Assembly (NCBI RefSeq): GCF_000519205.1
Contig: NZ_KI912601.1
Location: 288,748-352,747 of the forward strand
DNA from: Amycolatopsis taiwanensis DSM 45107
GTDB taxonomy: Bacteria; Actinomycetota; Actinomycetes; Mycobacteriales; Pseudonocardiaceae
Direction of reading: 5' to 3'
Length of the DNA: 64,000 nt
The position numbers and the translations under genes were made by a program. Each line of letters starts with the position of its first letter. The first letter of the stretch is position 1. Positions 33,395 through 41,628 of the stretch are shown here, in pieces. A model generated the notes under the pieces. That model saw only the letters and a program-made list of their open reading frames with translations, did not search any database and had not been told where the DNA came from.

Positions 33395-34471
33395 ATGCAG
33401 ATCACCGCCGGCCCCGCGGAATCCCTGGACAACCAGCGAACCGCCGCCATCAGCCCACTGATCTCCCCCGCCCTGCTGCGGCAGGAGCATCCGCTGGACG
33501 TCGCCGTCGCCAAAACGGTCGCGCAGGGCCGCGCCGACACCGTCGACGTGCTCAAGGGCCTTGACGACCGGTTGATCGTCATCGTCGGCCCGTGCTCGGT
33601 GCACGACCCCGAAGCCGCCCTGGACTACGCGCACCGGCTGGCCGAGCGCGCCACGGCCGTGCGCGACCAGTTGCACGTGATCATGCGGGTGTACTTCGAG
33701 AAGCCCCGGACCACCCTCGGGTGGAAGGGCCTGATCAACGACCCCGGGCTGGACGGCGGCTACGCCGTCAACCAGGGCCTGCGCCTGGCTCGCAAGCTGC
33801 TGCTCGACATCTCCGCGCTCGGGCTGCCGGTGGGCTGCGAGTTCCTCGACCCGATCACGCCACAGTTCATCGCCGACACGGTCAGCTGGGGCTCGATCGG
33901 CGCGCGCACCGCGGCCAGCCAGGTGCACCGGCAGCTGTGCAGCGCGCTGTCCATGCCGGTCGGGATCAAGAACTCGACCGAGGGTGACGTGCAGGTCGCC
34001 ATCGACGCCGCGCGGGCCGCCGCGGCCGGCCACGTGTTCCCCGGGATCAACGCCGACGGGCTCGCCGCGCTGATCACCACCTCCGGCAACCCGGACTGCC
34101 ACGTCATCCTGCGCGGTGGTTCCGGCGGCCCGAACCACGACGCCGAGACCGTACGCGACACGGTGGACCGGCTGGAGAAGGCGGGGCTGCCCCAGCGGCT
34201 GATCATCGACGCGAGCCACGGCAACAGCGGCAAGGACCACCGTCGGCAGGCCGTGGTGGCCGGTGAACTGGCCGAGCGCATCGGTCGCGGCGAGCGCGGG
34301 ATCGTCGGCGTGATGCTGGAGAGCTTCCTGATGGCCGGGCGCCAGGATCTCGTGCTCGGGCGCGCCGGCGAACTGAACTACGGCCAGAGCATCACCGACG
34401 CCTGCCTCGACTGGACCACCACCGCGGCCCTGCTCGACGACCTCGCCGCCGCGGTGGCCGCCCGTCGCTAG
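33395..34471 (+). CDS. aroG: 3-deoxy-7-phosphoheptulonate (DAHP) synthase, class I
   Basis: 358 residues. Condenses phosphoenolpyruvate and erythrose 4-phosphate, the first step of aromatic amino acid synthesis. Motifs: VIVGPCSVHDPEAALDYA, MRVYFEKPRTTLGWKGLINDP, GCEFLDPITPQFIAD, GIKNSTEGDVQVAIDA, and metal-binding IIDASHGNSGKDH. This AroG/AroF/AroH type is less common in actinomycetes than the plant-like class II enzyme. The ATG at 33395 follows AGGAAAGGA. Regulation by the aromatic leader peptide just upstream is likely. Confidence 0.96.
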   Translation: MQITAGPAESLDNQRTAAISPLISPALLRQEHPLDVAVAKTVAQGRADTVDVLKGLDDRLIVIVGPCSVHDPEAALDYAHRLAERATAVRDQLHVIMRVYFEKPRTTLGWKGLINDPGLDGGYAVNQGLRLARKLLLDISALGLPVGCEFLDPITPQFIADTVSWGSIGARTAASQVHRQLCSALSMPVGIKNSTEGDVQVAIDAARAAAAGHVFPGINADGLAALITTSGNPDCHVILRGGSGGPNHDAETVRDTVDRLEKAGLPQRLIIDASHGNSGKDHRRQAVVAGELAERIGRGERGIVGVMLESFLMAGRQDLVLGRAGELNYGQSITDACLDWTTTAALLDDLAAAVAARR

Positions 34472-34549
34472 AGAGTGCTTCGAAGTGGCTTGCGTGGTTT
34501 GCGGGTAGCGGTGGGAAGCCGACGGCCCACCGCAGGCGGCTCCGGCCGC
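34472..34549. repeat. Repeat after the aroG stop, related to the one at 21597
   Basis: AGAGTGCTTCGAAGTGGC follows the TAG stop, then a G-rich GGGTAGCGGTGGGAAGCC and complementary C-rich DNA. It lies between converging genes (aroG and the exonuclease). Terminator-like, no T-run. Confidence 0.5.
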
Positions 34550-35047
34550 TCAGAAGCGGCCGCGGCGCTGGCGGTGGGCTTCGATGGCTCGCCAGCGCTC
34601 GAGATTGTGGCGCGCGTCGGCGAGTGCATCGTGGGCATCGGTGGGCGGCGCCGGCATTTTGGGTTTGCCGACGTCCTCCCACCGCTGCCGCAGGTCACGG
34701 GTGAACCGCGGCAGCTGGCGCGGCAGGTCGGGCATCGCGCCCCACAGCTGCGCCAGTGCCACGTGGTCGTAAGCGGCGTACCAGGCCCACAACTCGATGC
34801 CGCCGGACGGCTTGCCGAAGAACTCCAGCAACTCCTCGCGGATCTGCTTGCGGCTGCGCCACGCCCGGTCGCCCGGCGAGGGCAGCTTCGGCAACACGTT
34901 CTCGCGCACCCAGAGCCCGGCCTTGGCCGGATCGAAGTCGGTGGAAACCGCGTAGAACTCCCGGCCCCGCTCGTCCACGACACCGATCGAAACCAGATCG
35001 ATCGTCACGCCGTCCTCGATGAACTCGGTGTCGTAGAAGAATCGCAC
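34550..35047 (-). CDS. 3'-5' exoribonuclease, DnaQ-like fold (Rv2179c type)
   Basis: 165 residues. RNase T/DEDD-type fold: MRFFYDTEFIEDG supplies the first acidic pair (DTE), WAWYAAYDHVALAQLWG the second Asp, and HDALADARHNLERW the third. Actinobacterial proteins of this class (Mycobacterium Rv2179c) are 3'-5' exoribonucleases with a compact single domain, matching the length. Possible role in RNA turnover. Standalone gene with two terminator-like hairpins upstream. Confidence 0.88.
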   Translation of the reverse strand: MRFFYDTEFIEDGVTIDLVSIGVVDERGREFYAVSTDFDPAKAGLWVRENVLPKLPSPGDRAWRSRKQIREELLEFFGKPSGGIELWAWYAAYDHVALAQLWGAMPDLPRQLPRFTRDLRQRWEDVGKPKMPAPPTDAHDALADARHNLERWRAIEAHRQRRGRF

Positions 35048-35064
35048 CGGAGCACTTTAGTCCT

Positions 35065-35106
35065 GTGGGGGCAAGCCCCCACACCCCCGCTGGGGGAAGC
35101 CCCCAG
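35065..35106. terminator. Two consecutive short palindromes after the plsC-type gene
   Basis: GTGGGGGCAAGCCCCCAC (35065-35082) and CTGGGGGAAGCCCCCAG (35090-35106), almost identical hairpins in tandem, 45 bases beyond the acyltransferase stop on the minus strand. Such GGGGGC-AA-GCCCCC units are widespread in actinomycete intergenic DNA and act as terminators. Confidence 0.75.
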
Positions 35107-35150
35107 ACCCCCTCGTGCCTGCCGTGCCAAGCCGCTTGGCCCCTTGGTTC

Positions 35151-35912
35151 TCAGCCTGCCTTCGGCTCCGGTACCCGCTCGGCCTCGGCGGCCGAGGGCT
35201 GCGATGGCACGGTGGGGCGGACCCCGGCGGCTTCGGCGGCGATCAGTTCCTTGGCACGGTCCGCGTAGATGTCCACGTACTCCTGATCGGACAGTTCCAT
35301 CAACGCGTACATGATCTCGTCGGTGATGGAGCGCTCGACGAATCGGTCCCCGGACAGCCCGTCGTAACGGGAGAAGTCGAGCGGCCGGCCGAACCTGATC
35401 TCCAGCCGGCGCGGCCGCCACAGCTTCGACCCGATGGGGTTCACCTTGTCCGTGCCGATCATCGCGACCGGGACCACCGGCACCCCGGCCTCCAGCGCGA
35501 TCCGCGCGACGCCGGTCTTTCCCTTGTACAGGCGGCCGTCCGGCGAGCGGGTGCCCTCCGGGTAGATGCCGAGCAGGTGCCCTTCCCGCAGCAGCCGGAT
35601 CGCGGTGTCCAGCGCAGCCTGCGCCGCGGAACCGCTGGAACGGTCGATGGGAATCTGGCCGGCGCCGATGAAGAACCATTTCTTCAGCCGGCCCTTGAAA
35701 CCCTTTTCCGTGAAGTATTCCTGTTTCGCCGGAAATGTCACCCGGCGCCTTACCCGGATCGGCATGAAAAAGGAGTCGGCGACCGCGAGGTGATTGCTGG
35801 CCAGAATCACCCCGCCCTGCTCGGGAATGTTCTCGGCGCCGGTGACCCTGGCCGGCCACAGCAGCCTGAGGAGTGGCCCGAGTAGCACGTATTTCAGCAA
35901 CCGATACAGCAC
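35151..35912 (-). CDS. 1-acylglycerol-3-phosphate O-acyltransferase (PlsC family)
   Basis: 253 residues. Catalytic ILASNHLAVADSFFMP (NHxxxxD), then VTFPAKQEYF, and the acceptor-binding GIYPEGTRSPDGRLYKGKTGVARIAL with VPVVPVAMIGT. Acylates lysophosphatidic acid or a related acceptor at the inner face of the membrane. Hydrophobic N-terminus (LLKYVLLGPLLRLLWPA). GTG start at 35912. Divergent from the esterase gene 185 bases away. Confidence 0.93.
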   Translation of the reverse strand: MLYRLLKYVLLGPLLRLLWPARVTGAENIPEQGGVILASNHLAVADSFFMPIRVRRRVTFPAKQEYFTEKGFKGRLKKWFFIGAGQIPIDRSSGSAAQAALDTAIRLLREGHLLGIYPEGTRSPDGRLYKGKTGVARIALEAGVPVVPVAMIGTDKVNPIGSKLWRPRRLEIRFGRPLDFSRYDGLSGDRFVERSITDEIMYALMELSDQEYVDIYADRAKELIAAEAAGVRPTVPSQPSAAEAERVPEPKAG

Positions 35913-36096
35913 CGCTTCACGGCCTCCTGCCTGCCCGAACCTGCCCTAACCGACCAGCGTACGAACCGTGACGACCACCGCACAACCGCAGGCCGGCCGG
36001 TGCGCGGGATCTCACACGCGCGTCGGGGATCCCATCATCGCCCACGGCGTGGGACGATGGGGGCCCAATCACACAACGGACGGAAGGACACCGCCC

Positions 36097-36837
36097 ATGC
36101 TCGCCGGTGCCGAACCGTTCTCCCACTCGGGGACGGGCGAGGTCGCCGTGCTCCTGTGCCACGGCTTCACCAGCACCCCGCAGAGCATGCGGTCGTGGGC
36201 GGAGTACCTGGCGGCGCGGGACTTCACCGTGCGCGCCCCGCTGTTGCCCGGGCACGGCACCACGTGGCAGGAGCTCAACCGCACCCGCTGGCCCGACTGG
36301 TACCTGGCGGTCCGCGAGGAACTGCTGTCACTGCGGGAAACCTGCTCCCGGGTGTTCGTCTGCGGGCAGTCGATGGGTGGCACGCTCGCCCTGCGGCTGG
36401 CCGAGGAGTTCGGCGAACAGATCGCGGGACTGGTGCTGGTCAACCCGTCGGTGATGACGCAGCGCTGGGACGCCAAGCTGCTCCCCCTGCTGTCGCGGGT
36501 GCTGCCCTCGGTCCCCGGTATCGGCAGCGACATCGCCAAGCCCGGCTCGACCGAACTGGCCTACCGCCGCCTTCCGGTCCGCGCCACCGCGAGCCTGGCC
36601 CAGCTGTGGCGGGTGGTGCGCGCCGACCTGCCGAAGGTCACGCAGCCGATCCTGTTGCTGCACTCGAGGGTCGACCATGTGGTGGAGCCGGTCAACTCGC
36701 GGATCGTGCGCGACTCCGTCCGCAGCGAGCGGGTCGTCGAGGTGTTGCTGGAGAACAGCTTTCACGTCGCCACCCTGGACAATGACGCGCCTTTGATCTT
36801 CGAACGTAGCGTTGAGTTCGTGCAGGAGGTCGGATGA
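36097..36837 (+). CDS. Alpha/beta hydrolase, carboxylesterase/monoacylglycerol lipase type
   Basis: 246 residues, close to Est30-like carboxylesterases. Oxyanion region LLCHGFTSTPQSMRSW, APLLPGHGTTWQEL, nucleophile FVCGQSMGGTLAL (Ser near 92), Asp in LLLHSRVDHVVEP, His in ENSFHVATLDND. Its stop codon overlaps the ATG of a 31-codon micro-ORF, which in turn overlaps the next gene, so three frames are chained by ATGA junctions. RBS CGGAAGGACACC upstream. Confidence 0.92.
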   Translation: MLAGAEPFSHSGTGEVAVLLCHGFTSTPQSMRSWAEYLAARDFTVRAPLLPGHGTTWQELNRTRWPDWYLAVREELLSLRETCSRVFVCGQSMGGTLALRLAEEFGEQIAGLVLVNPSVMTQRWDAKLLPLLSRVLPSVPGIGSDIAKPGSTELAYRRLPVRATASLAQLWRVVRADLPKVTQPILLLHSRVDHVVEPVNSRIVRDSVRSERVVEVLLENSFHVATLDNDAPLIFERSVEFVQEVG

Positions 36838-36929
36838 GAAGCGCGCTATGGAGTAGCGCTCTGTCAGGGCGCGGCAACCAAGGGACGTCCTCGGCCCAGG
36901 CGCCCCGCACCGCGAAGGAACTGCGATGA
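36834..36929 (+). CDS. Coupled micro-ORF, copy F (31 aa), diverged, overlaps both neighbours
   Basis: Starts on the esterase stop (GGATGAGA) and ends on the ATG of the next gene (GCGATGAGT). It begins MRSALWSSALSGRGNQG and ends APRTAKELR. At the DNA level CGCGGCAACCAAGG matches CGCGGCAATCAAGG in the 52.8-kb copy, and GCGAAGGAA matches the 3' end of the 19.8-kb copy. Flanks and size differ, so it is an older or recombined member. Three Ser/Ala/Gly-rich segments, no known domain. Confidence 0.5.
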   Translation: MRSALWSSALSGRGNQGTSSAQAPRTAKELR

Positions 36930-37372
36930 GTTCGCGCGACACCGATCCCGAGGACGTGGACGCCACGTTCGCCGCGATCGTCGCCGACCTCGAAGCCGAG
37001 GGTGTCGGCAAGTTCGAGGAGGAAGAGAAGCCCGGCGAACCGGCCGAGCGACCTCGGCCCGGGAATGGGGAAGAGGCCTGGCGCACCGGCGGCACCTCCT
37101 GGGAGCAGACCGTGCTCGGCGACGATCCCGCCGAGGACAACGAGCACTACGTGCCGCCCGAACCGCCGCCGCTGCCCCGGCCGGGCAAGGGCGCGTTCGT
37201 GGTGTTGCTGCTGTTGGTGGTCGGGTTGTTCGTGCTGATCGCGCCGGGGGTGATCGGGCTCGGCAGCAACGTGGGGACGCCGCTGGGCATTCTGGCTCTC
37301 GCCGCCGCGATCGCACTGGCCCTGCTGCGGGTCAAGCAGGGTCCCCATGACGGAGACGGCGCGCAGGTCTGA
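36926..37372 (+). CDS. Acidic protein with C-terminal two-helix membrane anchor
   Basis: 148 residues. Residues 1-85 are charged, proline-rich and acidic (EDVDATFAAIVADLEAEG...). Two transmembrane helices follow (AFVVLLLLVVGLFVLIAPGVIGL and TPLGILALAAAIALALLRV). Unknown function; similar architecture occurs in actinobacterial DUF308-like hypothetical proteins. Coupled to the esterase through the intervening micro-ORF, so a shared role is possible. Confidence 0.8.
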   Translation: MSSRDTDPEDVDATFAAIVADLEAEGVGKFEEEEKPGEPAERPRPGNGEEAWRTGGTSWEQTVLGDDPAEDNEHYVPPEPPPLPRPGKGAFVVLLLLVVGLFVLIAPGVIGLGSNVGTPLGILALAAAIALALLRVKQGPHDGDGAQV

Positions 37373-37410
37373 GCGCGCATACGGCCATCCGGCGGTGTCG
37401 TAGGGTTCGG

Positions 37411-37479
37411 CCATGCTTGGAAAAGATGGCGCCCTCGGTGGTCCGCCTGGCGGCGACGGGTTGAGACAAGGGGTGTCAT
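37411..37479 (-). pseudogene. Truncated micro-ORF copy D, head to tail with copy B
   Basis: Begins at the ATG overlapping the stop of copy B and reads MTPLVSTRRRQADHRGRHLF before similarity ends and the frame runs antisense into the preceding gene. Only the first third of the family sequence is present. It shows that two units lie in tandem joined by an ATGA overlap. Confidence 0.55.
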
Positions 37480-37649
37480 GCAGTGCCCTTCGCGAGTTTG
37501 CGCGCGACCGCGATCGTGTCGACAGGGCGCTCCTGACGAACTCGGGTCACGTTGTCCTTAATGGCGCCCTGCCGCCCCGCTAGCGGGGCCTGGCGGCGGC
37601 GCGCTCTGTGGTCACCCTGCCAGCCGCGGGTTGCCACAATGGGTGTCAT
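37476..37649 (-). CDS. Coupled micro-ORF, copy B (57 aa), start codon overlaps glycerate kinase start on the other strand
   Basis: MTPIVATRGWQGDHRARR at the start and RPVDTIAVARKLAKGTA at the end; the middle contains a DNA palindrome CCCCGCTAGCGGGG (37575-37588). Its ATG and that of glxK share one CATG. The stop TGA overlaps the ATG of truncated copy D. It is about 80% identical to the 52.8-kb copy at both ends and divergent in the middle, two codons longer. The orientation is opposite to glxK, so this copy cannot couple to it. Confidence 0.55.
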   Translation of the reverse strand: MTPIVATRGWQGDHRARRRQAPLAGRQGAIKDNVTRVRQERPVDTIAVARKLAKGTA

Positions 37650-38760
37650 GCCTCGAGTCGTGATCGCGCCGGACAAGTTCAAGGGCTCGCTGCCCGCCGA
37701 CGGCGTCGCGTCGGCCCTCGCGGCCGGGTTGCGGCACGCGGCGGCGGACGTGACGGTGCTCGAATGCCCGATCGCCGACGGTGGTGACGGCACGGTGGCC
37801 GCCGCGGTGGCGGCCGGCTTCGACCGGGTGCCGGTGGTCGCGACCGGGCCGACCGGCGAGCCGGTGGAGACCGCGTACGCGCGGCAGGGCGACACGGCGG
37901 TGGTCGAACTGGCGGCGGTCTCCGGGCTGGGCCTGCTGCCCGGTGGCCGGCTCGCCCCGTTGACGGCGACCACGCTCGGCGTCGGCGAGGTGATCCGGCG
38001 GGCCCTGGACGACGGATGCCGGCATGTCGTGCTCGGTCTCGGCGGGAGTTCGAGCACGGACGGCGGCGCCGGGCTCGTGCGTGGTCTCGGCGCGCACCTG
38101 CTCGACGCGGACGGCGGCGAGTTGCCACCGGGTGGCGCCGCGCTCCTCCGCCTGGCCCGGCTCGACCTGAGCGGCTTGCGAAAGGTCGAGATGACCGTGG
38201 CCAGCGACGTGGACAACCCGCTGCTCGGGGAGCACGGGGCGGCCGCGGTGTACGGCCCCCAGAAGGGCGCCACTTCGGCCGACGTCGAGCTGCTCGATCG
38301 CGCGCTACGGCAGTTCGCCGATGTCGTCCGCGCGGAGACCGGGGTCGATCTGGCCACCGCACCGGGTGCCGGGGCGGCCGGTGGCACGGGGTTCGCCGCC
38401 CTGGCGATCCTGGGCGCGACCTTCCGGCCGGGCATCGACGTCGTGCTGGAGCTGACCGGCTTCGAAGACAAGCTCGGCGGGGCGGACCTGGTGATCACCG
38501 GGGAAGGGTCGTTCGACGAGCAGACGTTGCGGGGCAAGGGCCCGGCCGGGGTCGCCGCGGCGGCGAAGGCACGCGGCATCCCCGTGGTGGCGGTCGCCGG
38601 GCGCGTGACCCTGGGCGCGGAAGTCCTTGCGCACCATGGCTTTTCCGCGGCCTACTCGCTGTCCGAGATCGAACCCGACCTGGCCCGCTCGATGGCCCGG
38701 CCGGCCGAGCTGCTCACCCGGCTCGCCGCGCGGATCGGCGCCGAATGGTTGGGATCCTAG
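37648..38760 (+). CDS. glxK: Glycerate kinase (GlxK/GarK family)
   Basis: 370 residues. MPRVVIAPDKFKGSLPADGVASALAAG at the N-terminus, CPIADGGDGTVAAAV, LGLGGSSSTDGGAGLV and VITGEGSFDEQTLRGKGPAGVA are the class I glycerate kinase motifs. Phosphorylates D-glycerate to 2-phosphoglycerate, feeding lower glycolysis. The ATG at 37648 is embedded in the micro-ORF repeat on the opposite strand, so its promoter must lie within the repeat unit. It converges with the SARP gene, with a hairpin repeat between. Confidence 0.94.
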   Translation: MPRVVIAPDKFKGSLPADGVASALAAGLRHAAADVTVLECPIADGGDGTVAAAVAAGFDRVPVVATGPTGEPVETAYARQGDTAVVELAAVSGLGLLPGGRLAPLTATTLGVGEVIRRALDDGCRHVVLGLGGSSSTDGGAGLVRGLGAHLLDADGGELPPGGAALLRLARLDLSGLRKVEMTVASDVDNPLLGEHGAAAVYGPQKGATSADVELLDRALRQFADVVRAETGVDLATAPGAGAAGGTGFAALAILGATFRPGIDVVLELTGFEDKLGGADLVITGEGSFDEQTLRGKGPAGVAAAAKARGIPVVAVAGRVTLGAEVLAHHGFSAAYSLSEIEPDLARSMARPAELLTRLAARIGAEWLGS

Positions 38761-38822
38761 GCAGTGTTTGGAAGCGCGCGTCACCTCAGGCGGAAACACG
38801 GACTTTGAGACGCGCTCTAGCG
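38761..38822. repeat. Hairpin repeat, copy 1 (after glxK)
   Basis: Begins GCAGTGTTTGGAAGCGCGCG right after the glxK TAG and ends GACGCGCTCTAG at the SARP stop codon. GTGTTT (38764) pairs with AAACAC (38794); GCGCGTC (38776) can alternatively pair with GACGCGC (38809). Shares GGAAACACGGACTT.GAG with 59434-59510. Confidence 0.75.
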
Positions 38823-40772
38823 GGTGCCGAAAAGGTGATCGAGAGCCGCCAGGATGTCGTCGACCGGACCGAAAGTGATCATCGCGGTGGTTCCGCCCGC
38901 GATCTCGCCGCGCAGCGGGCGGAGGGCATCGTGCGCTCGCGTGGCGAGTGATTCGTCCTGGAGCAGGATCGCGGTGTGCGCGTTGACTGCCCAGAGTGCG
39001 TCGTACAGGTGGTCGGCAGGGGGCGTGGGCAGGGTGGCGGCGGCGCGGCGGGCCGCCGCGAGGTTGCCGCGGGCGAGGTCGAGGAGGGGCTGGACCCAGG
39101 GACGGTAGGGACCCCAGTCGAGACCGGGGTCCGTTGGCGCCGGACGTTGGTGGCGCAGGCGAAGGGAAAGGAGCGCGAGCGCGAAAATGCCGGCTTCCAA
39201 CCCGGGCATGCCGGCGCTGGCGAGCTCGGTGGCCAAGGCGCGGTAGGCGTGCGCGACCTCGGCGGGTTCGTTCGAACGTTGCGCCAGCCGCATGGTCCGG
39301 AAAGCCGTGGTGAGAACGTGAACAAGGGGAATTTCGTGGCTGGGGGCGAGCCGCTCGGCCGCCACGACGTGAGGTTGCGCGGCCTCGGTGTCTCCGCGCG
39401 CCGCGCATACCTGGATCTTGATCAGATGGCCGAGGATCTCGAACGCCGGAAGATCATGCCGGGTGGACAGATCGATGAGCTCGCCGGCGAACGCGTCGCG
39501 TTCGCCGGTGCGCCCGGGGTGTTGGAAGGACTGCACGAACCGGGCGTTGAGCGCGAGTACCAGCACGCTCGGGTCGCGAAGGTCCCGGGCGAGTTGTTCG
39601 GCTTCGGCCGCCGCCTCGGCGGCCCAGCGGTCCCGGGTTCCGCGATGCTCAAGCCCGATGGTGGCGAGCAGGCGTGCCCGGAGGGCGGGTGAAGTTCCTG
39701 GTCCGAGCCGGTGGAGCGTGCGCCGGGTCGTCGCGACCAGTGCCTCGGACCGGGCGGGATCATCGGCGCGGGTCCAGATGGTGGGGACGTCGTAGGCCGC
39801 GATCACGCGGGCGGTGAGATCGGGGTCTGAAGTTCGTTCCGCTTCCGCGACGGCCGCGGCGCGTTGCTCTTGGGCGAGTACCAGGTTGGTGCCGCCAGTG
39901 ATCGCGGCGGCCCCGGCCACGGTGCTCATCGAGCGCAGCCGCGTGTAGGTCCCCGTCGCTTCCGTGCGGTTGAGCAGGCGCAGCCTGTCCTCGTCACGGG
40001 GCGAGGGCGTCAGGTGTGGAGCGTGCCGGAGGATGTCACGTTCGAGATGGTCGAGACTGTCCACCGATTCCAGCCCGAACTGATCCAGCAGCCTGGCCCG
40101 CGCGCTACGCAGCGAAGCCAGCGCGTCGACCTGGCGGTCGGCCTGGTAGAGAGCATGGGAAAGAAGGACCCAGGCTTGCTCCCGCCACGGGTGTGTGGTC
40201 GCGAATGCCTCCAACTCCGGGATGAGGGGCGTGCCGCGCCCGAGGTCGAGCACCGCCCGGGCGCGCAGTTCGATGGCTTGACGGTGAAGCTCTGCCAGGC
40301 GGGCGCGCTCCCGCACCAGCCAAGGCGAGGCGTCGAGGTCCGCGTACGGCTCGCCCGCCCACCACGAGAGCGCTTCGCTCAGCGCGCCGGCTACCTGGCC
40401 ACTCGGTGCGTGCCGCGCGGCCCGAAGGGCGTCCTCAAAACGGTGGGCGTCGACTCGTGCCCGCGGAATCCGAAGGGCGTATCCAGTGCCGACGGTCTCG
40501 ATTACCTGCGACCGGGTCCGAGGGGAACGATCCGGTTCAAGTGCCCGGCGCAGCTCGGAGACGAAGGTGCGGACCGTCCCGGCCGCGGTGGGCGGAGGGT
40601 CCTCCCAGAGATCCTCGATGAGCAGCGGAAGCGGGACGGCTCGGCCGCCGGCCGCGACCAGCCGTCCGAGAAGCTCACGGCGGCGCTGGCTGCCAACCGC
40701 TATCGAGCGGCCCTCACCGTCCTTGACCGATATCGGCCCGAGCACGTCGATGAGGATTTCCACATATCCCAT
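38817..40772 (-). CDS. SARP-type transcriptional regulator with TPR-like C-terminus, no NB-ARC
   Basis: 651 residues. N-terminal OmpR-type winged helix (LIDVLGPISVKDGEGRSIAVGSQRRRELLGRLV ... TVRTFVSELRRAL) and bacterial transcriptional activation domain (DAHRFEDALRAARHA ... SHALYQADRQVDALASLRSARARL) in residues 1-260, as in AfsR/DnrI proteins. The remaining helical part lacks the NB-ARC ATPase of AfsR and looks like degenerate tetratricopeptide repeats. Likely activator of nearby or distant biosynthetic genes. ATG at 40772 chosen; an in-frame GTG follows three codons later. Its stop codon lies inside a dispersed hairpin repeat. Confidence 0.88.
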   Translation of the reverse strand: MGYVEILIDVLGPISVKDGEGRSIAVGSQRRRELLGRLVAAGGRAVPLPLLIEDLWEDPPPTAAGTVRTFVSELRRALEPDRSPRTRSQVIETVGTGYALRIPRARVDAHRFEDALRAARHAPSGQVAGALSEALSWWAGEPYADLDASPWLVRERARLAELHRQAIELRARAVLDLGRGTPLIPELEAFATTHPWREQAWVLLSHALYQADRQVDALASLRSARARLLDQFGLESVDSLDHLERDILRHAPHLTPSPRDEDRLRLLNRTEATGTYTRLRSMSTVAGAAAITGGTNLVLAQEQRAAAVAEAERTSDPDLTARVIAAYDVPTIWTRADDPARSEALVATTRRTLHRLGPGTSPALRARLLATIGLEHRGTRDRWAAEAAAEAEQLARDLRDPSVLVLALNARFVQSFQHPGRTGERDAFAGELIDLSTRHDLPAFEILGHLIKIQVCAARGDTEAAQPHVVAAERLAPSHEIPLVHVLTTAFRTMRLAQRSNEPAEVAHAYRALATELASAGMPGLEAGIFALALLSLRLRHQRPAPTDPGLDWGPYRPWVQPLLDLARGNLAAARRAAATLPTPPADHLYDALWAVNAHTAILLQDESLATRAHDALRPLRGEIAGGTTAMITFGPVDDILAALDHLFGTR

Positions 40773-40881
40773 TGTCGTCGACGCCGGGCTGCTGCTAATC
40801 CGGCTCTTCACAGTTGGTCGATGACATCGAGCACGGTGTGCGGGGCTGGCGGCAGCGCGCGGCCCCGCACACCGTCGATAG

Positions 40882-41628
40882 TCAGCGACTCATCAGCGCG
40901 AAGACTCCCCAGCCGAGGTACTCCCGCTGGTACCGCGTGTAACGGGCAGGCTCGGTGGTGAGGTCGGCGCGGACCTCGGCGGCCAGCTCGTCGTCGGGAT
41001 GCTCGCCGAGCCAACGGCGCATGCTGAGCCATTGGGCCGCCTGGTAACGGTCCCAGCTGTCCTGGGAGGACAGGACCATCTCGACGACGTCGTACCCGAG
41101 CTCACCGAACTGCTCGATCAGATCCGGCAGCAGTCGGAAGTCGTCGACGCTCGTGGCGAGACAGCCGCGAGCAGTCTCCTCGTCGGGCACGGGCTTGCGC
41201 CAGTACGGCTCGCCGATCAGCATCAGGCCATCGTCGCGGAGGCTCCGGCTCAACAGTTCGACTGTCCCGGGCACGCCGTCGCCGATCCAGGTGGCACCGA
41301 CGCACGCGGCAAGGTCAACGCGCTCGTCCGCGACGAATCCGGACGCGTCGTCGTGTACGAAGCTGACCCGGTCGGCGACACCGAGCTCGACCGCACGCGT
41401 ACGTGCCTGCTCGGTGAAGACGGTGCTGATGTCGACCCCGGTACCGGTGACGCCGTGGTCGCGGGCCCAGGTGCACAACATCTCACCGGAGCCGCTGGCG
41501 AGATCGAGGATGCGGCTACCCGGACTCAGGCGCAGCGCCTGGCCGAGGGTGGCTAACTTCTCTGCCGTGAACGGGTTGTGGATGCGGTGGTGGGATTCAC
41601 GGATGGTGAAGATGCGCGGAAGATCCAC
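40882..41628 (-). CDS. Class I SAM-dependent methyltransferase
   Basis: 248 residues. SAM-binding motif I LSPGSRILDLASGSGEMLCTWA near 36-57, acidic GVDIS, and motif for post-I VDLAACVGATWIGDGVPG. The substrate is unknown; small-molecule or arsenite-type acceptors are possible. GTG start at 41628. A short upstream frame (ATG 41714, good AGAGGTG site) overlaps the start and could be a leader, but its peptide has no recognised relatives. Confidence 0.88.
   Translation of the reverse strand: MDLPRIFTIRESHHRIHNPFTAEKLATLGQALRLSPGSRILDLASGSGEMLCTWARDHGVTGTGVDISTVFTEQARTRAVELGVADRVSFVHDDASGFVADERVDLAACVGATWIGDGVPGTVELLSRSLRDDGLMLIGEPYWRKPVPDEETARGCLATSVDDFRLLPDLIEQFGELGYDVVEMVLSSQDSWDRYQAAQWLSMRRWLGEHPDDELAAEVRADLTTEPARYTRYQREYLGWGVFALMSR

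Noticed and set aside
37412-37582. Plus-strand frame through the repeat before glxK (MLGKDGALGG...)
   Set aside because: Antisense to the conserved micro-ORF. Similarity between copies is better explained by the minus-strand frame, where changes are synonymous and junctions are kept.
37411-37650. Transposon or insertion sequence remnant
   Set aside because: No transposase fragment and no terminal inverted repeats. Flanking ATGA copies could be target duplications but are equally explained by start/stop overlap.
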